Assembly: GCF_900108515.1 (NCBI RefSeq)
Contig: NZ_FNWW01000001.1
Location: 992,001 to 1,056,000 of the forward strand
Reading direction: 5' to 3'
DNA from: Halobacillus karajensis
Lineage (GTDB): Bacteria; Bacillota; Bacilli; Bacillales; Halobacillaceae
Length of the DNA stretch: 64,000 nucleotides
The notes below the pieces were generated by a model. The model worked only from the letters and a program-made list of their open reading frames with translations, did no database searches and was not told where the DNA came from. The position numbers were made by a program, and so were the translations under genes. The number at the start of each line of letters is the position of its first letter. The stretch's first letter is position 1. This document shows positions 1 through 9,190 of this stretch, in pieces.

Positions 1-32
1 CTCATTGTTGGCTTTTTAAAAAAATTCGGCAT
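1..32 (-). CDS. gdpP: GdpP (YybT) c-di-AMP phosphodiesterase, first ten codons only
   Basis: Only the 5' tip lies in the window. Reading leftward from an ATG at 32, the codons give MPNFFKKPTM, which resembles the start of Bacillus YybT/GdpP. A Shine-Dalgarno-like TAGGAG precedes it. It sits directly downstream of yybS, as in the conserved order yybS-yybT-rplI. In that family the protein is a membrane-bound c-di-AMP phosphodiesterase with PAS, degenerate GGDEF and DHH/DHHA1 domains, none of which can be seen here. The call therefore rests on synteny and a ten-residue match. Confidence 0.6.
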   Translation of the reverse strand, partial: MPNFFKKPTM

Positions 33-64
33 TGCATTCAGCTCCTACCATCTTCTGCGAGCTA

Positions 65-1015
65 TCATTCTTTCTTCTCTTCCACACGTTCCCTCATTGG
101 AAACCCTATATCAATTATACCTATAATTCTTACAAGATACATTACTATTTGCGGAAGAATCATGGAAAATATAACCACGAGAACCGGAATAACTTTTGAC
201 CATTTTTTCTTCCATGCATAAAAGAAAACGAAAGAGAACCCTTGCAAGACTAAAAGCGTTCCTGTCAGGATGAAAACATTAACGGCTGCCAAATAGAGCA
301 ACCCATCTCCACCCACCGTGACATAATTCAAAATCATCGCGACAAAGTAATACCATAGTATTGATGTCGGCAGTTTGAAGTTCTTAAAATCTGTGAATTT
401 CAATGATTGATTTTCAACCCGGTTAATCAATTTGTACGTGAGCCATTGACTGATAAACGCCATAAACACACCGGCAATAGCTAATATGCTTGGGATAATG
501 TCCGGAATGAATGCAATTAACTCTCGGAAAGCGTCGATTTCCTGTTGGATCTCTTCTCCGCCCATGAGTCCTGAGAACATGCTTTCAAAAATGGAAAAGC
601 CTTGTTCCATGCTATTATTCAATTCTTCCATCCATTGAACATTGAATAACACCTGTGTCAAAAGGAAGATACTCAAAAGTCCAATACTGAATCCAACTGC
701 TCCAATAGCAAGTGTTTCATAAGGAGATCTCTGTTTATGCATTGAACCGCCTAAAAAGAGACCACCGACTCCAGCAAGTATTGTAACAGGAAGAGAAAAA
801 ACAGTAGCAAAGATGAAAGTAAACACCAATGCACCAATAAACATCAGCACACCAGGCTTCCAACCATAACGGTAACTATAGAAAACGAAGGGAACGGGTA
901 AGATTAGTAATAAAACCGACCCGATGATTCCCGGCATAAAAATAATTACCAATAACAATAGCAGATATATGCCGGTCATTAAAGCCCCTTCCGTTAACCT
1001 TTTCGTATCATTCAT
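65..1015 (-). CDS. yybS: YybS family (DUF2232) integral membrane protein
   Basis: A 316-residue, very hydrophobic protein with about eight predicted membrane segments. The first runs from about residue 14 to 50. A hydrophilic loop near residues 130-165 separates the N- and C-terminal membrane blocks, and the tail is charged (RERVEEKKE). Size, topology and its place immediately upstream of gdpP match the DUF2232/YybS family. The biochemical function of the family is not established; it is usually co-transcribed with gdpP and rplI. A GAGGTG Shine-Dalgarno sequence precedes the ATG at 1015. In B. subtilis yybS lies close to rpsR; here several metabolic genes are interposed. Confidence 0.8.
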   Translation of the reverse strand: MNDTKRLTEGALMTGIYLLLLLVIIFMPGIIGSVLLLILPVPFVFYSYRYGWKPGVLMFIGALVFTFIFATVFSLPVTILAGVGGLFLGGSMHKQRSPYETLAIGAVGFSIGLLSIFLLTQVLFNVQWMEELNNSMEQGFSIFESMFSGLMGGEEIQQEIDAFRELIAFIPDIIPSILAIAGVFMAFISQWLTYKLINRVENQSLKFTDFKNFKLPTSILWYYFVAMILNYVTVGGDGLLYLAAVNVFILTGTLLVLQGFSFVFFYAWKKKWSKVIPVLVVIFSMILPQIVMYLVRIIGIIDIGFPMRERVEEKKE

Positions 1016-1182
1016 AATCGATTACGCACCTCTATTTCTTTCGTGCTTGTTCTAACCTCCCTATTTTAACATATCCCCCCTTCCAACTTCTCGTCTCACC
1101 TCACATCTTCCCTCCGTTTTCTCTTGGTTATTTTTTTTAATGTTTGATATGATGAATGAAATTCGATAGAGGAGGACCGCAC

Positions 1183-1998
1183 ATGCGTACAGATTATCAT
1201 GTTCATATGGCTGAAACCGGAAACCTTGATGTCGACTATCTACGAACTTACATAAAAAAAGCGAAAGACGAAGGAATTGAAGAATTAGGCATATCTGAAC
1301 ATGCATATTTTTTCCAAGAAACCCGTGACATACTTTCAAACCCGTGGGTCGAGAACCGCCGGACCCTCGATTTTGAAACGTATCAGAAACTGTTTGATCA
1401 AGCAGCAGAAGAAGGACTCTCGATAAAAATGGGCATAGAAATGGACTATATGCCAGGAAAAGAGGAAGAAATGGCCACCTTCATAACGAGACACCCGTTT
1501 GACTATGTCATCGGCTCTGTCCACTGGATTGATGAATGGGGCATCGACCTTGCCATTTACCGAGATGAATATGAAAAACGCGACCTGAAAGAAGTATACC
1601 GTCAATATTTTGATCGTGTAGTGACATTGGCCGAATCAGGATTGTTTGACTTTGTCGGCCATATTGATGTCATTAAAGTATTCGGTTATAAACCGGATGA
1701 CGAAGAATTTCTCAAGGAACAATACAAACGGGCGGCCAAGGCGCTCGCCAGTACCGATACATGTATAGAAATTAGTACCGCAGGATTACGGAAACCTGTC
1801 GGCGAGCTTTATCCAGACCCTATCCTCCTGCAAATGTGCAAAGACGAAGGAGTTGGAATCGTTCTCTGTTCCGATGCCCACAAACCAGATCATATTGGCT
1901 ACCGCTACGAAGAGGCCATTGATCTGGCCAAGTCAGTCGGCTACACAGAGGTCTATACATTCACCAAACGCCAGAAAGAGATTCACCCAATTGGATAA
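1183..1998 (+). CDS. hisJ: PHP-domain histidinol-phosphatase (HisJ/HisK type)
   Basis: A 271-residue PHP-superfamily metal phosphatase, predicted to hydrolyse L-histidinol phosphate to histidinol in histidine biosynthesis. PHP metal ligands are visible: DYHVH at residues 4-8, EH near 39-40, a conserved Glu in GIEMDY near 80, SVHW near 110, GHIDVIK, and SDAHK near the C-terminus. The start was placed at the ATG at 1183 rather than the upstream in-frame ATG at 1156, because a strong GGAGGA lies six bases before it and the PHP motif begins immediately. No other his genes are nearby, so a related phosphatase substrate cannot be excluded. A strong terminator follows at 2167. Confidence 0.8.
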   Translation: MRTDYHVHMAETGNLDVDYLRTYIKKAKDEGIEELGISEHAYFFQETRDILSNPWVENRRTLDFETYQKLFDQAAEEGLSIKMGIEMDYMPGKEEEMATFITRHPFDYVIGSVHWIDEWGIDLAIYRDEYEKRDLKEVYRQYFDRVVTLAESGLFDFVGHIDVIKVFGYKPDDEEFLKEQYKRAAKALASTDTCIEISTAGLRKPVGELYPDPILLQMCKDEGVGIVLCSDAHKPDHIGYRYEEAIDLAKSVGYTEVYTFTKRQKEIHPIG

Positions 1999-2166
1999 AA
2001 GGTTCGGTCTACAATCATCTGAAACAGCAAAAGACCAAACAAAAGGACGCTTAGCTATTCAAGGTATCCTCTTTCAAATGCATAGAACCATGGGAAGCGG
2101 AACCATCTGTGTGATCCTTATCTTGTCGAGGAAAAGCACCATGAATCTATTAAAATATAATGAACA

Positions 2167-2212
2167 AAAGAAAGCTCAGCATCCTAGTGATGTTGAGCTT
2201 TCTTTCCTTCTA
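2167..2212 (+). terminator. Rho-independent terminator after hisJ
   Basis: Twelve-base arms (2167-2178 and 2194-2205, AAAGAAAGCTCA and TGAGCTTTCTTT) form a long stem, extended inward by CAGCATC/GATGTTG pairing, and are followed by a T-rich stretch. About 170 bases without a gene separate it from the hisJ stop. Confidence 0.75.
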
Positions 2213-2266
2213 TCCTTTTAATCCCATTCTCTATTAAACCTCCCTTTTTCGAAACATTTGATGAGA

Positions 2267-2301
2267 ATATGAAAGGTAAACCTCCTTGGGTTTACCTTTC
2301 A
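2267..2301 (-). terminator. Rho-independent terminator after serA
   Basis: A perfect 12-base inverted repeat, GAAAGGTAAACC and GGGTTTACCTTTC, occupies 2271-2300 just past the serA stop codon. The T-run on the minus strand is weak. Confidence 0.7.
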
Positions 2302-2307
2302 TCAAAA

Positions 2308-3891
2308 CTATATTGTTAAACACTGTACCTGCTTAATATCTTCCACCTGACCGAGCTTTTCGTTACATTCCCCTACTACCGGCTTATCAACGGTGAGAAC
2401 CATCACAGCTTCTCCACCTTCATTGGTACGTCCAACCTGCATGGTAGCAATATTGATTTCATGTTCAGCAAGCAAGCTTCCGACACGTCCAATTGCTCCA
2501 GGCTGGTCAGTATGACGAATAACGACAAGATGTCCTTCTGGTACGACATCGATAGAATATTGATCAAATTGGACAATCCGTGCCCCGAGACCGTTCAACA
2601 ATGTCCCTGCAAGGCTTCGCTTTTCCTTGTCTGTTTCAACTTCTACTGTAATTAAGTTCGTGAAACCTTTCGTCCGGGTCGATTTCTGTTCATTAATAGT
2701 GATTCCTTTATCAGCAGCCGTCTTAAATGCGTTGACATCATTTATGCGGTCGCCGATATGATGACTCAATATTCCCTTAATCGCAACTCTCGTAAGCGGG
2801 ATTGTATCGACATCCAGCAATTCGCCACTATAATACACATTCACGCGTTCCAATGTACCATCTACCACTTTTGACAAAAAGGAACCCAACTGCTCAGAAA
2901 GCTTGAAGTATGGGGCCAGTCTTTCCATCATTTCACTAGAAACAGATGGAAGATTCACAGGGTTTCGCACAGTTCCCCCGCGCAATAATTCACGGATATC
3001 ATAACTGACATCTGTTGCTACATTCTCCTGGGCCTCTACCGTACTTGCCCCAAGGTGTGGCGTAGCAATGACTTCCGGAAGAGAAAGAAGCGGATGCTCA
3101 GTCGCCGGCTCTTCCTCAAATACATCAAGAGCCGCTCCTGCAATTTTCCCTGATTGAATCGCTTCATAAAGGGCATTTTCCTCAACGATTCCACCTCTGG
3201 CGCAGTTTAAGATTCTTGCACCTGTCTTCATCACGGATATCGTTTCCTCATTGATCAAATGCTTGGTCTTTTCAATCAGGGGGGTATGCACGGTAAGGAA
3301 GTCCGCCTGTTGCAGTACCTCATCAAGCGAACCATTCGTTACCCCTGACTTTTCCGCTTTTTCTTCATTCAAAAAAGGATCAAAAGCGATCACTTTCATT
3401 CGGTGTCCCTTAGCTCGCTGTGCCACTTCCCGGCCGATTCGTCCAAATCCGACGATTCCAAGCACTTTATCCTTCAATTCCACACCGACAAACTTCTTCC
3501 TTTCCCAGCGCTTCTGTTGAAGCTGATGATACGCTTGAGGAATATTTCGAGCCAGGGACATGAGCATAGCCATGGTATGCTCAGCTGTGGAAATCGTATT
3601 TCCATCAGGGGCGTTTACGACGATGACGCCATTCTCAGTGGCAGCATCAATATCAATATTATCGACACCCACACCTGCACGTCCGATAATTTTCAGGTGA
3701 GGGGCATGTTCAATGACTTCTCTCGTCACCTGTGTCTGACTTCTCACGATGAGCGCTTCTGCAGAAGCAACCGCTTCTAGCAGCTGCTCATAAGACATCG
3801 TCGAATCCATCACCGTTTCTATATCTTCTGCTTCTAGCAGCGGCTTAATCCCATCTTCACTTAACGGATCACTGATCAATACTCTGTGCAT
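2308..3891 (-). CDS. serA: D-3-phosphoglycerate dehydrogenase
   Basis: A 527-residue long-form SerA, which oxidises 3-phosphoglycerate to 3-phosphohydroxypyruvate, the first committed step of serine synthesis. Visible in order are the N-terminal substrate domain, the NAD-binding Rossmann motif GIVGFGRIG near residues 145-153, the dehydrogenase signature region with NCARGG near 230, DVFEEEP near 257, an intervening ASB-type domain near 320-440, and a C-terminal ACT domain ([12 protein letters not shown] onward) for serine feedback. Length equals the usual Bacillus form. It lies two bases downstream of an aminotransferase gene, giving a two-gene serine operon read leftward from the shared intergenic region with oppA. 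Confidence 0.95.
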   Translation of the reverse strand: MHRVLISDPLSEDGIKPLLEAEDIETVMDSTMSYEQLLEAVASAEALIVRSQTQVTREVIEHAPHLKIIGRAGVGVDNIDIDAATENGVIVVNAPDGNTISTAEHTMAMLMSLARNIPQAYHQLQQKRWERKKFVGVELKDKVLGIVGFGRIGREVAQRAKGHRMKVIAFDPFLNEEKAEKSGVTNGSLDEVLQQADFLTVHTPLIEKTKHLINEETISVMKTGARILNCARGGIVEENALYEAIQSGKIAGAALDVFEEEPATEHPLLSLPEVIATPHLGASTVEAQENVATDVSYDIRELLRGGTVRNPVNLPSVSSEMMERLAPYFKLSEQLGSFLSKVVDGTLERVNVYYSGELLDVDTIPLTRVAIKGILSHHIGDRINDVNAFKTAADKGITINEQKSTRTKGFTNLITVEVETDKEKRSLAGTLLNGLGARIVQFDQYSIDVVPEGHLVVIRHTDQPGAIGRVGSLLAEHEINIATMQVGRTNEGGEAVMVLTVDKPVVGECNEKLGQVEDIKQVQCLTI

Positions 3892-3893
3892 TT

Positions 3894-5060
3894 CTATCCC
3901 TCCCGTGTACGTTTCAAATAAGCTGATTGTGCAGCAGCCACACCGGCTCCTGCTTCAAACTCATGACCTAATCGATCTAATACAATTTCGAGAATTCCGA
4001 TGTATTGGATTACATTGGACGGACGGCAGTACCCCATATGACCGATTCTGAAAATCTCTCCTTTTAAATGTTTCTGTCCACCAGCTAAGATGAGGCCAAA
4101 CTCCTCGTTGGCAATTTTTCTAAGTTCTTCAGCCTCAAAAGTATCCGGCCGGATGGAGGTGACGGTTGAAGAGGCCTCTTCATCCGAAACAAGCAACGGA
4201 AGCTGTAATGCACGACAGGCGTCCCTCGTCATTTCTTTCATCGTCTGGTGGCGTTCATAAACACGATCTAAACGTTCCTCTTCTAACAAATGCAGGACCT
4301 GTTGTAATCCAAATAATAACGAAAGAGCCGGAGTAAAGGGTGTCTGTCCCCCTTGGAGCTGATCGCGATATTTTCTCAAATCTAAATAAAACCGCGGGCG
4401 TGGGTTATTCTCAATGACAGACCAAACTTGTTCTCCAACAGCAACAAAGGAAAGCCCCGGAGGAAGCATCATCGCTTTCTGTGATCCTGAAACTAAGATA
4501 TCGATTCCAGAGCGGTCCATATCAATCCCCGCTCCTCCAATCGAAGAAACACCGTCTACGATAACTAGCGCTGAACTGATTTCCTTCACACGTCCCGCTA
4601 TCTCTTCAACGGGATGCATTACCCCGGTAGACGTTTCACAATGAGTTAGGAATACAGCTTTCGTATCCGGGCTTGCCTGAAGAAATTCCTCTACCTGCGA
4701 AACTTCCACAGCCTCTCCCCAAGGCACATCAATACGGGTTACTTTTAATTCGTAGGTTTCACAAATCTGTGCAAAACGATCACCAAAGGCGCCGGCAACA
4801 ACCACAATGACTTCATCTCCGGGCTGTGTCGTATTGACAACAGCTGATTCCAGCGCAGACGTTCCGCTTCCAGTCACGACCAGGACTTCTCCGGATGTCC
4901 CGAATACCGGTTTCAGTCTTGGTGCGATATCATTCATCAGCTCTTTACATTTCCCACCACGGTGTCCGATCATCGGCTGGTTCATGCTACGTTCCACACT
5001 TGGCGGAATCGGTGTCGGACCAGGGGTATGCAACAAATCCCATTCACGTTTCATACTCAC
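3894..5060 (-). CDS. Class V PLP aminotransferase (serine-pathway type)
   Basis: A 388-residue fold-type I aminotransferase related to alanine-glyoxylate/serine-pyruvate aminotransferases (PucG or soluble hydrogenase 42-kDa subunit family). The N-terminal TPGPTPIP motif, the VDGVSSIGG segment with the cofactor Asp, and the PLP lysine in GSQKAM (Lys195) are all visible. Co-transcription with serA suggests that it supplies the phosphoserine aminotransferase step or a serine/glyoxylate transamination; the substrate is an inference. It is not a classical SerC by sequence. The GTG at 5060 lies five bases after AGGAGG; an ATG six bases later (5054) is the alternative start. Confidence 0.8.
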   Translation of the reverse strand: MSMKREWDLLHTPGPTPIPPSVERSMNQPMIGHRGGKCKELMNDIAPRLKPVFGTSGEVLVVTGSGTSALESAVVNTTQPGDEVIVVVAGAFGDRFAQICETYELKVTRIDVPWGEAVEVSQVEEFLQASPDTKAVFLTHCETSTGVMHPVEEIAGRVKEISSALVIVDGVSSIGGAGIDMDRSGIDILVSGSQKAMMLPPGLSFVAVGEQVWSVIENNPRPRFYLDLRKYRDQLQGGQTPFTPALSLLFGLQQVLHLLEEERLDRVYERHQTMKEMTRDACRALQLPLLVSDEEASSTVTSIRPDTFEAEELRKIANEEFGLILAGGQKHLKGEIFRIGHMGYCRPSNVIQYIGILEIVLDRLGHEFEAGAGVAAAQSAYLKRTREG

Positions 5061-5159
5061 TTCAACCTCCTCTATTTTAACTGTCTTACTTTTCTTATAA
5101 GTCCTTTAATGCGTTAGAAAAGCAATGATATTCTATAATCCTATCAAAGAAAGAACCAT

Positions 5160-5281
5160 TGTCAATTATATTTAGAATATTCTGTTTCACGACATTCTTT
5201 TCAACCTTTTATCGAATAAAGAACTTTGCTTTTTTTCTTATTTATCTGTATAATTCAAAAAGTAATTATATTTAGAAAATT
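5160..5281. promoter_or_regulatory. Divergent serA-operon/oppA control region with two CodY-like boxes
   Basis: The rightward promoter for oppA is clear: -35 TTGCTT at 5226-5231, a 17-base spacer, and -10 TATAAT at 5249-5254. Leftward, TTGACA (complement of 5160-5165) is the best -35 for the aminotransferase-serA unit. Two copies of TATATTTAGAA(A/T)ATT at 5167-5181 and 5267-5281 share a 14-base core, AATTATATTTAGAA, exactly 100 bases apart. They resemble the CodY consensus AATTTTCWGAAAATT with 11 and 12 of 15 matches. CodY control is an inference. Confidence 0.5.
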
Positions 5282-5300
5282 ACAAATGGGGGAGATCATT

Positions 5301-6986
5301 TTGAGAAAACATCTAATTGTGCTGCTTGCACTGATGTTCGCTCTGTTCCTTGCTGCCTGCAGCGGTGGAGACAGCGAAACATCCACAGACAGCGGGGAAG
5401 AAAACACAGAAGAAACTTCAGAGGAATCCAGTGAAGGGGAAGCATCTGGAAATCAAGAGATTACAGTCACAGCAAAAAGTGAGATTCCTAGTATGGATCC
5501 ATCTTTAATCACTGATTCGGTCGGTTTCCAATGGGCTGGTGAAACCTATGAAGGTCTTTACCGTCTCGATGAGAACGGTCAGCTTGCAGACGGGATGGCT
5601 GAAAGCTCGGAAGTCAGCGAAGACGGACTGACATGGACATTTAAACTGCGTGATGCTGAATGGTCCAATGGTGATCCTGTCACAGCACATGATTTTGTAT
5701 ATGCCTGGAGAAGAGCGGTTGATCCGGAAGTTGGTTCAGAATACGGGCCTTACTTCCTTGGAGGCATCATTAAAAATGCCCAAGCAATCAGTGATGGAGA
5801 AGCTGAACTAGAAGAGCTTGGTGCAACAGCGAAAGATGATAAAACGTTAGTCGTAGAATTGGAAAAGCCTGTCCCATACTTCAAGTCCATGACGGTCTTC
5901 ATTACATTCATGCCGTTGAATCAGGACTTTGTTGAAGAGCATGGTGACAAATTTGCTACAGAAGCGGAATACACGCTTTCCAATGGTCCTTTCCATATGA
6001 CTGAATGGAACCATGGCGAAGGTTGGACGGTGGAAAAAAGTGACAGCTATTGGGATGCTGACACGGTTCAATTAGAAACCATCAATGCAAAAGTAATTAA
6101 AGAAGTCTCGACCGGGGTCAACCTTTACGAATCCGGTGAGATCGATCAAACAGAATTAAACGCTGAATTCGTAGATCAATACCGCTCGAATGAAGCTTTC
6201 AATGTAGCTGAAAAACCATACTTATATTTCTTCAAATTCAACCAGGACAACAATGAGGCCCTTGCTAATGCAGATGTCCGCAAAGCCATTTCCTATGCCA
6301 TTGACAGACAGTCCCTTGTTGATGTCATCTTGAACGATGGCTCCGTGCCTGCAGAAGGATATGTCCCATCCAACTTCGTATCCATGCCCGACAGTGACGA
6401 GGACTTCCGCGATGCGCAAGGTCCATTGGTTGAATATAACGTCGAAAAAGCACAGGAACACTGGCAGAAAGGTCTAGAAGCACTAGGCAAAGATTCTGTT
6501 GAAATCGAACTTCTTGGGGACGATACAGGTACGTCTAAAGACGTTCTGGCTTATTATAAGAACCAACTGGAAGAAAACCTTGAAGGGCTCACAATCAAAT
6601 TGATGGAAGTACCATTCAAAGAGCGTGTCCGCCGTGACAATTCTTCCGAGTTTGAAATGGAAGCGGCCACATGGGGGCCAGACTATGTTGACCCGAACAC
6701 ATATTTAAACATGTATCTAACAGGTGGCCAAAACAACAACATGGGCTATTCCAGTGAAGAGTATGACGCTTTGATCGAACAGGCGAATGGAGAATATGCG
6801 CAAGATCCTGATAAACGTTTCGAAACGTTCATGGAAGCAGAAAAACTTCTCCTTGAAGAGGATATGGCGGTCGCGCCAATCTATCAGGATGCAAAAGCAC
6901 AGCTTTTCCGCCCCTCCATCAAAGGTGTATTCACTACCTCTACAGGTCCAGAATTTGAGTTCAAGTGGGCCCATGTAGAAGAATAA
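5301..6986 (+). CDS. oppA: Oligopeptide ABC transporter substrate-binding lipoprotein (OppA family)
   Basis: A 561-residue extracytoplasmic solute-binding protein of family 5. A signal peptide ends in the lipobox LAAC, followed by a Ser/Glu/Thr-rich acidic linker of about 35 residues before the binding domain. Family signatures such as WSNGDPVTAHDFVYAWRR and the DVRKAISYAIDR region are present. The start is the TTG at 5301, placed seven bases after GGGGGAG, so that the signal peptide begins MRKH; the longer upstream reading frame lacks support. No permease or ATPase genes adjoin it, so it must work with Opp/Dpp components encoded elsewhere. The very acidic composition is typical of surface proteins of halophilic bacilli. 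Confidence 0.9.
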   Translation: MRKHLIVLLALMFALFLAACSGGDSETSTDSGEENTEETSEESSEGEASGNQEITVTAKSEIPSMDPSLITDSVGFQWAGETYEGLYRLDENGQLADGMAESSEVSEDGLTWTFKLRDAEWSNGDPVTAHDFVYAWRRAVDPEVGSEYGPYFLGGIIKNAQAISDGEAELEELGATAKDDKTLVVELEKPVPYFKSMTVFITFMPLNQDFVEEHGDKFATEAEYTLSNGPFHMTEWNHGEGWTVEKSDSYWDADTVQLETINAKVIKEVSTGVNLYESGEIDQTELNAEFVDQYRSNEAFNVAEKPYLYFFKFNQDNNEALANADVRKAISYAIDRQSLVDVILNDGSVPAEGYVPSNFVSMPDSDEDFRDAQGPLVEYNVEKAQEHWQKGLEALGKDSVEIELLGDDTGTSKDVLAYYKNQLEENLEGLTIKLMEVPFKERVRRDNSSEFEMEAATWGPDYVDPNTYLNMYLTGGQNNNMGYSSEEYDALIEQANGEYAQDPDKRFETFMEAEKLLLEEDMAVAPIYQDAKAQLFRPSIKGVFTTSTGPEFEFKWAHVEE

Positions 6987-6997
6987 AATAAAAAGCA

Positions 6998-7028
6998 AAC
7001 GACAGGGATTTCTCCCTGTCGTTTTTTT
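6998..7028 (+). terminator. Terminator after oppA
   Basis: AACGACAGGGA (6998-7008) and its complement (7013-7023) form an 11-base stem with a four-base loop, followed by a run of T residues. Confidence 0.9.
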
Positions 7029-7106
7029 ACAACTGTTTCTCTTGAATCAACCTCCTTTTCACGATATAGTCTTTGAAGATATGAAAATCGGAAAGGAGGG
7101 GTGAGT

Positions 7107-7739
7107 GTGAAACGCATGTATTATCGAGCCATGTATTATACAGTTGGAATCATCATTATGACTTTAGGGATTGCTCTAACGATCCAGTCGGCCCTTGGCA
7201 CCTCACCCTTTGATGCTCTCCTTGTCGGACTTCACCGGACATTTGGCTTAACGATTGGCAGTTGGGAAATCGTTGTCGGTTTCAGCATGATCGTTTTTAA
7301 TGCGATTGCAGAGCGAAGGCGGCCGGAGCTCCTCGCTCTCGCCACATCCCTATTAACAGGAGCCGGCATTGATTTTTGGGTATTTTCCATTCGAGATACC
7401 ATCCACCCGGATGTATTTTGGTCACAATTGGCTTGTCTTCTAGCCGGAATGGTAATTGCTGGATTTGGTATCGCCTTCAACTTACAGGCCGATTTCGCCC
7501 CGAACCCGTTTGATCGGATGATGCTCGTGGTAAGTAATTTGACTGGCTGGAATGTATCGATATCGAGAGCCCTTATTAGCATTCTCCTTGTCCTCCTGGC
7601 CTTTTTCTTTGGAGGAGCTATCGGAATAGGGACCGTACTCATTACACTTCTCAGTGGACCTCTGATTCAGGTATTTATGGCACAAATTGAAAAAGTAGAC
7701 CGAAGAATGCAGCCAGTCACAGATAGCATCCATATGTAG
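7107..7739 (+). CDS. YczE/YitT-like integral membrane protein
   Basis: A 210-residue polytopic protein with about five membrane helices. It resembles B. subtilis YczE, a membrane protein of unclear mechanism linked to lipopeptide production: the N-terminal MYYTVGIIIMTLGIAL helix is followed by the ALGTSPFDALLVGL motif, repeated in part as FAPNPFDRMMLVV. A GTG at 7107 is chosen because AAAGGAGG ends seven bases before it; the GTG at 7101 is too close. It stands alone between terminators. No substrate can be named. Confidence 0.7.
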   Translation: MKRMYYRAMYYTVGIIIMTLGIALTIQSALGTSPFDALLVGLHRTFGLTIGSWEIVVGFSMIVFNAIAERRRPELLALATSLLTGAGIDFWVFSIRDTIHPDVFWSQLACLLAGMVIAGFGIAFNLQADFAPNPFDRMMLVVSNLTGWNVSISRALISILLVLLAFFFGGAIGIGTVLITLLSGPLIQVFMAQIEKVDRRMQPVTDSIHM

Positions 7740-7746
7740 GGAACAG

Positions 7747-7790
7747 AAAAAAGAGGTGGAATCACGATTATGATTCCACCTCTTTTTTTA
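7747..7790. terminator. Bidirectional terminator between the YczE-like gene and hmp
   Basis: An 18-base perfect stem (AAAAAAGAGGTGGAATCA and its complement, 7747-7764 and 7771-7788) with A- and T-runs on opposite sides serves the two convergent genes. Confidence 0.95.
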
Positions 7791-7792
7791 TT

Positions 7793-9013
7793 TTACAAAA
7801 CTCCTTGAGGGCCGAAAAACTCGTAATGAATTCTTTCTTCAGGAATTCTCCATTCTTGAAGCATATGATTAACAGCTCTCATAAAACCTTCCGGACCACA
7901 GAAATAAAACTCTGCATGTTCAGGTGCTACGGTCTTGAGCCATTCAAGAGAAATATAACCTTCCCTCACATATAGTCCCTGTTTCATATCTTCCTCACTC
8001 GGCTTTTCATAAATAAGATGAGCCGTACCTGGCTTTGCCCCTTTTATTTCTTCTTTAAAGGCATGCACACTTCCGTTACGTGCCGCGTGAATAAAGCGGA
8101 CCTCTCTTTCCGGCTGTTTTTCCCGAGCATAACGCCACATACTCATCATAGGAGTCAGACCTACCCCACCACTGATCAAGACCACTGGACGATCGGTATG
8201 AGCATTTAAGTAAAAGTCCCCGGCAGGAGCACTTACAGGAATAGAGTCACCTGTTTTTACTTTATCATGCAACCAGGAAGACACAATGCCGTCCGGTTGG
8301 CCCGCAGTTCCGAGCTCCTTTTTTACACTAATTCTGTAATAAGGCTTACCAGGAGCTTCAGAAAGACTGTATTGCCTTAAGTGATCATAGGACTCACCAG
8401 GAATCTCTGCCTTAATCGTCAAATACTGGCCAGGTTTATAAACCGGCAGTTCCCCACCATCTTCCGGCTCAAGATAAAAGGATGTAATTTCATCACTTTC
8501 CTGTACCTTACCTGCCACTTTGAATAAACGGTACCCTGTCCAGCCGCCTTTTTGCTGCTCGGCTTCCTGATACATCTCTTTTTCAACTCCAATGAAAGCA
8601 TCAGCAATGACACCGTAAGCATTTCCCCAGGCGTTTATAATGTCGTCTGTAGCAGCCTCTCCCAGTACTTCTTTAATCGCCTTTAACAAATATTCCCCGA
8701 CAATTGGGTAGTGTTCAGGCTGCACATTTAAACTGCGGTGCTTTTCGGCAATTTGTTTCACACGTGGAAGAATCACTTCCAGCTGATCGATATACTGTGC
8801 CGCAGCATAAACCGTATTCGCGAGGGCTTTCGGCTGATCACCCACATGCTGATGTGTTTGGTTGAAGATATTTTTCAATTCAGGGTGATCTTCAAACAAG
8901 CGCTGATAAAAATGTGTTGTAATAGCTTCTCCATATTCCTCTAATACAGGTACTGTCGCTTTAACCGTTTCAATTGTTTGCTTATTGAGTGTTTCAGTAG
9001 TCTTTGCAGACAT
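7793..9013 (-). CDS. hmp: Flavohaemoglobin, nitric oxide dioxygenase
   Basis: A 406-residue three-domain protein that oxidises NO to nitrate with O2 and NAD(P)H in the cytoplasm. Residues about 5-135 form a globin with the proximal-His region around HRSLNVQPEHYPIVGEYLL. Residues about 150-260 form an FAD domain with the RQYSLS motif, and the remainder is the NAD-binding domain with GVGLTPMMSM and the C-terminal YEFFGP. The start at ATG 9013 follows AAAGGGG. The gene is divergent from nsrR, and its promoter overlaps two NsrR-like sites, the usual NO-stress arrangement. Confidence 0.95.
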   Translation of the reverse strand: MSAKTTETLNKQTIETVKATVPVLEEYGEAITTHFYQRLFEDHPELKNIFNQTHQHVGDQPKALANTVYAAAQYIDQLEVILPRVKQIAEKHRSLNVQPEHYPIVGEYLLKAIKEVLGEAATDDIINAWGNAYGVIADAFIGVEKEMYQEAEQQKGGWTGYRLFKVAGKVQESDEITSFYLEPEDGGELPVYKPGQYLTIKAEIPGESYDHLRQYSLSEAPGKPYYRISVKKELGTAGQPDGIVSSWLHDKVKTGDSIPVSAPAGDFYLNAHTDRPVVLISGGVGLTPMMSMWRYAREKQPEREVRFIHAARNGSVHAFKEEIKGAKPGTAHLIYEKPSEEDMKQGLYVREGYISLEWLKTVAPEHAEFYFCGPEGFMRAVNHMLQEWRIPEERIHYEFFGPQGVL

Positions 9014-9032
9014 CCTCAAAACCCCTTTTATT

Positions 9033-9100
9033 GATGTATTTTATATACACCTTTATTATAGAAATCGCAACATGTAAAAGCAATATTCTAAATACATCTT
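9033..9100 (-). promoter_or_regulatory. hmp promoter with two NsrR-like operator sites
   Basis: On the minus strand the hmp promoter is -35 TTGCTT (9078-9083), a 17-base spacer, and -10 TATAAT (9055-9060). A dyad GATGTAT-N5-ATACACC covers the start-point region (9033-9051). A second related site, AAGATGTATTTAGAATATTG on the minus strand (9081-9100), overlaps the -35. Both resemble the ATGTATTT-type NsrR box. Their placement fits repression of hmp by NsrR in the absence of NO. Confidence 0.65.
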
Positions 9101-9190
9101 TTGTGACAAAAACGGAAACATTCTCCACTTAAGACAGACCTTTGGGTTTATGATAAGATAGAAAAAAACAAGAATGAGGGTTACAAGAGC

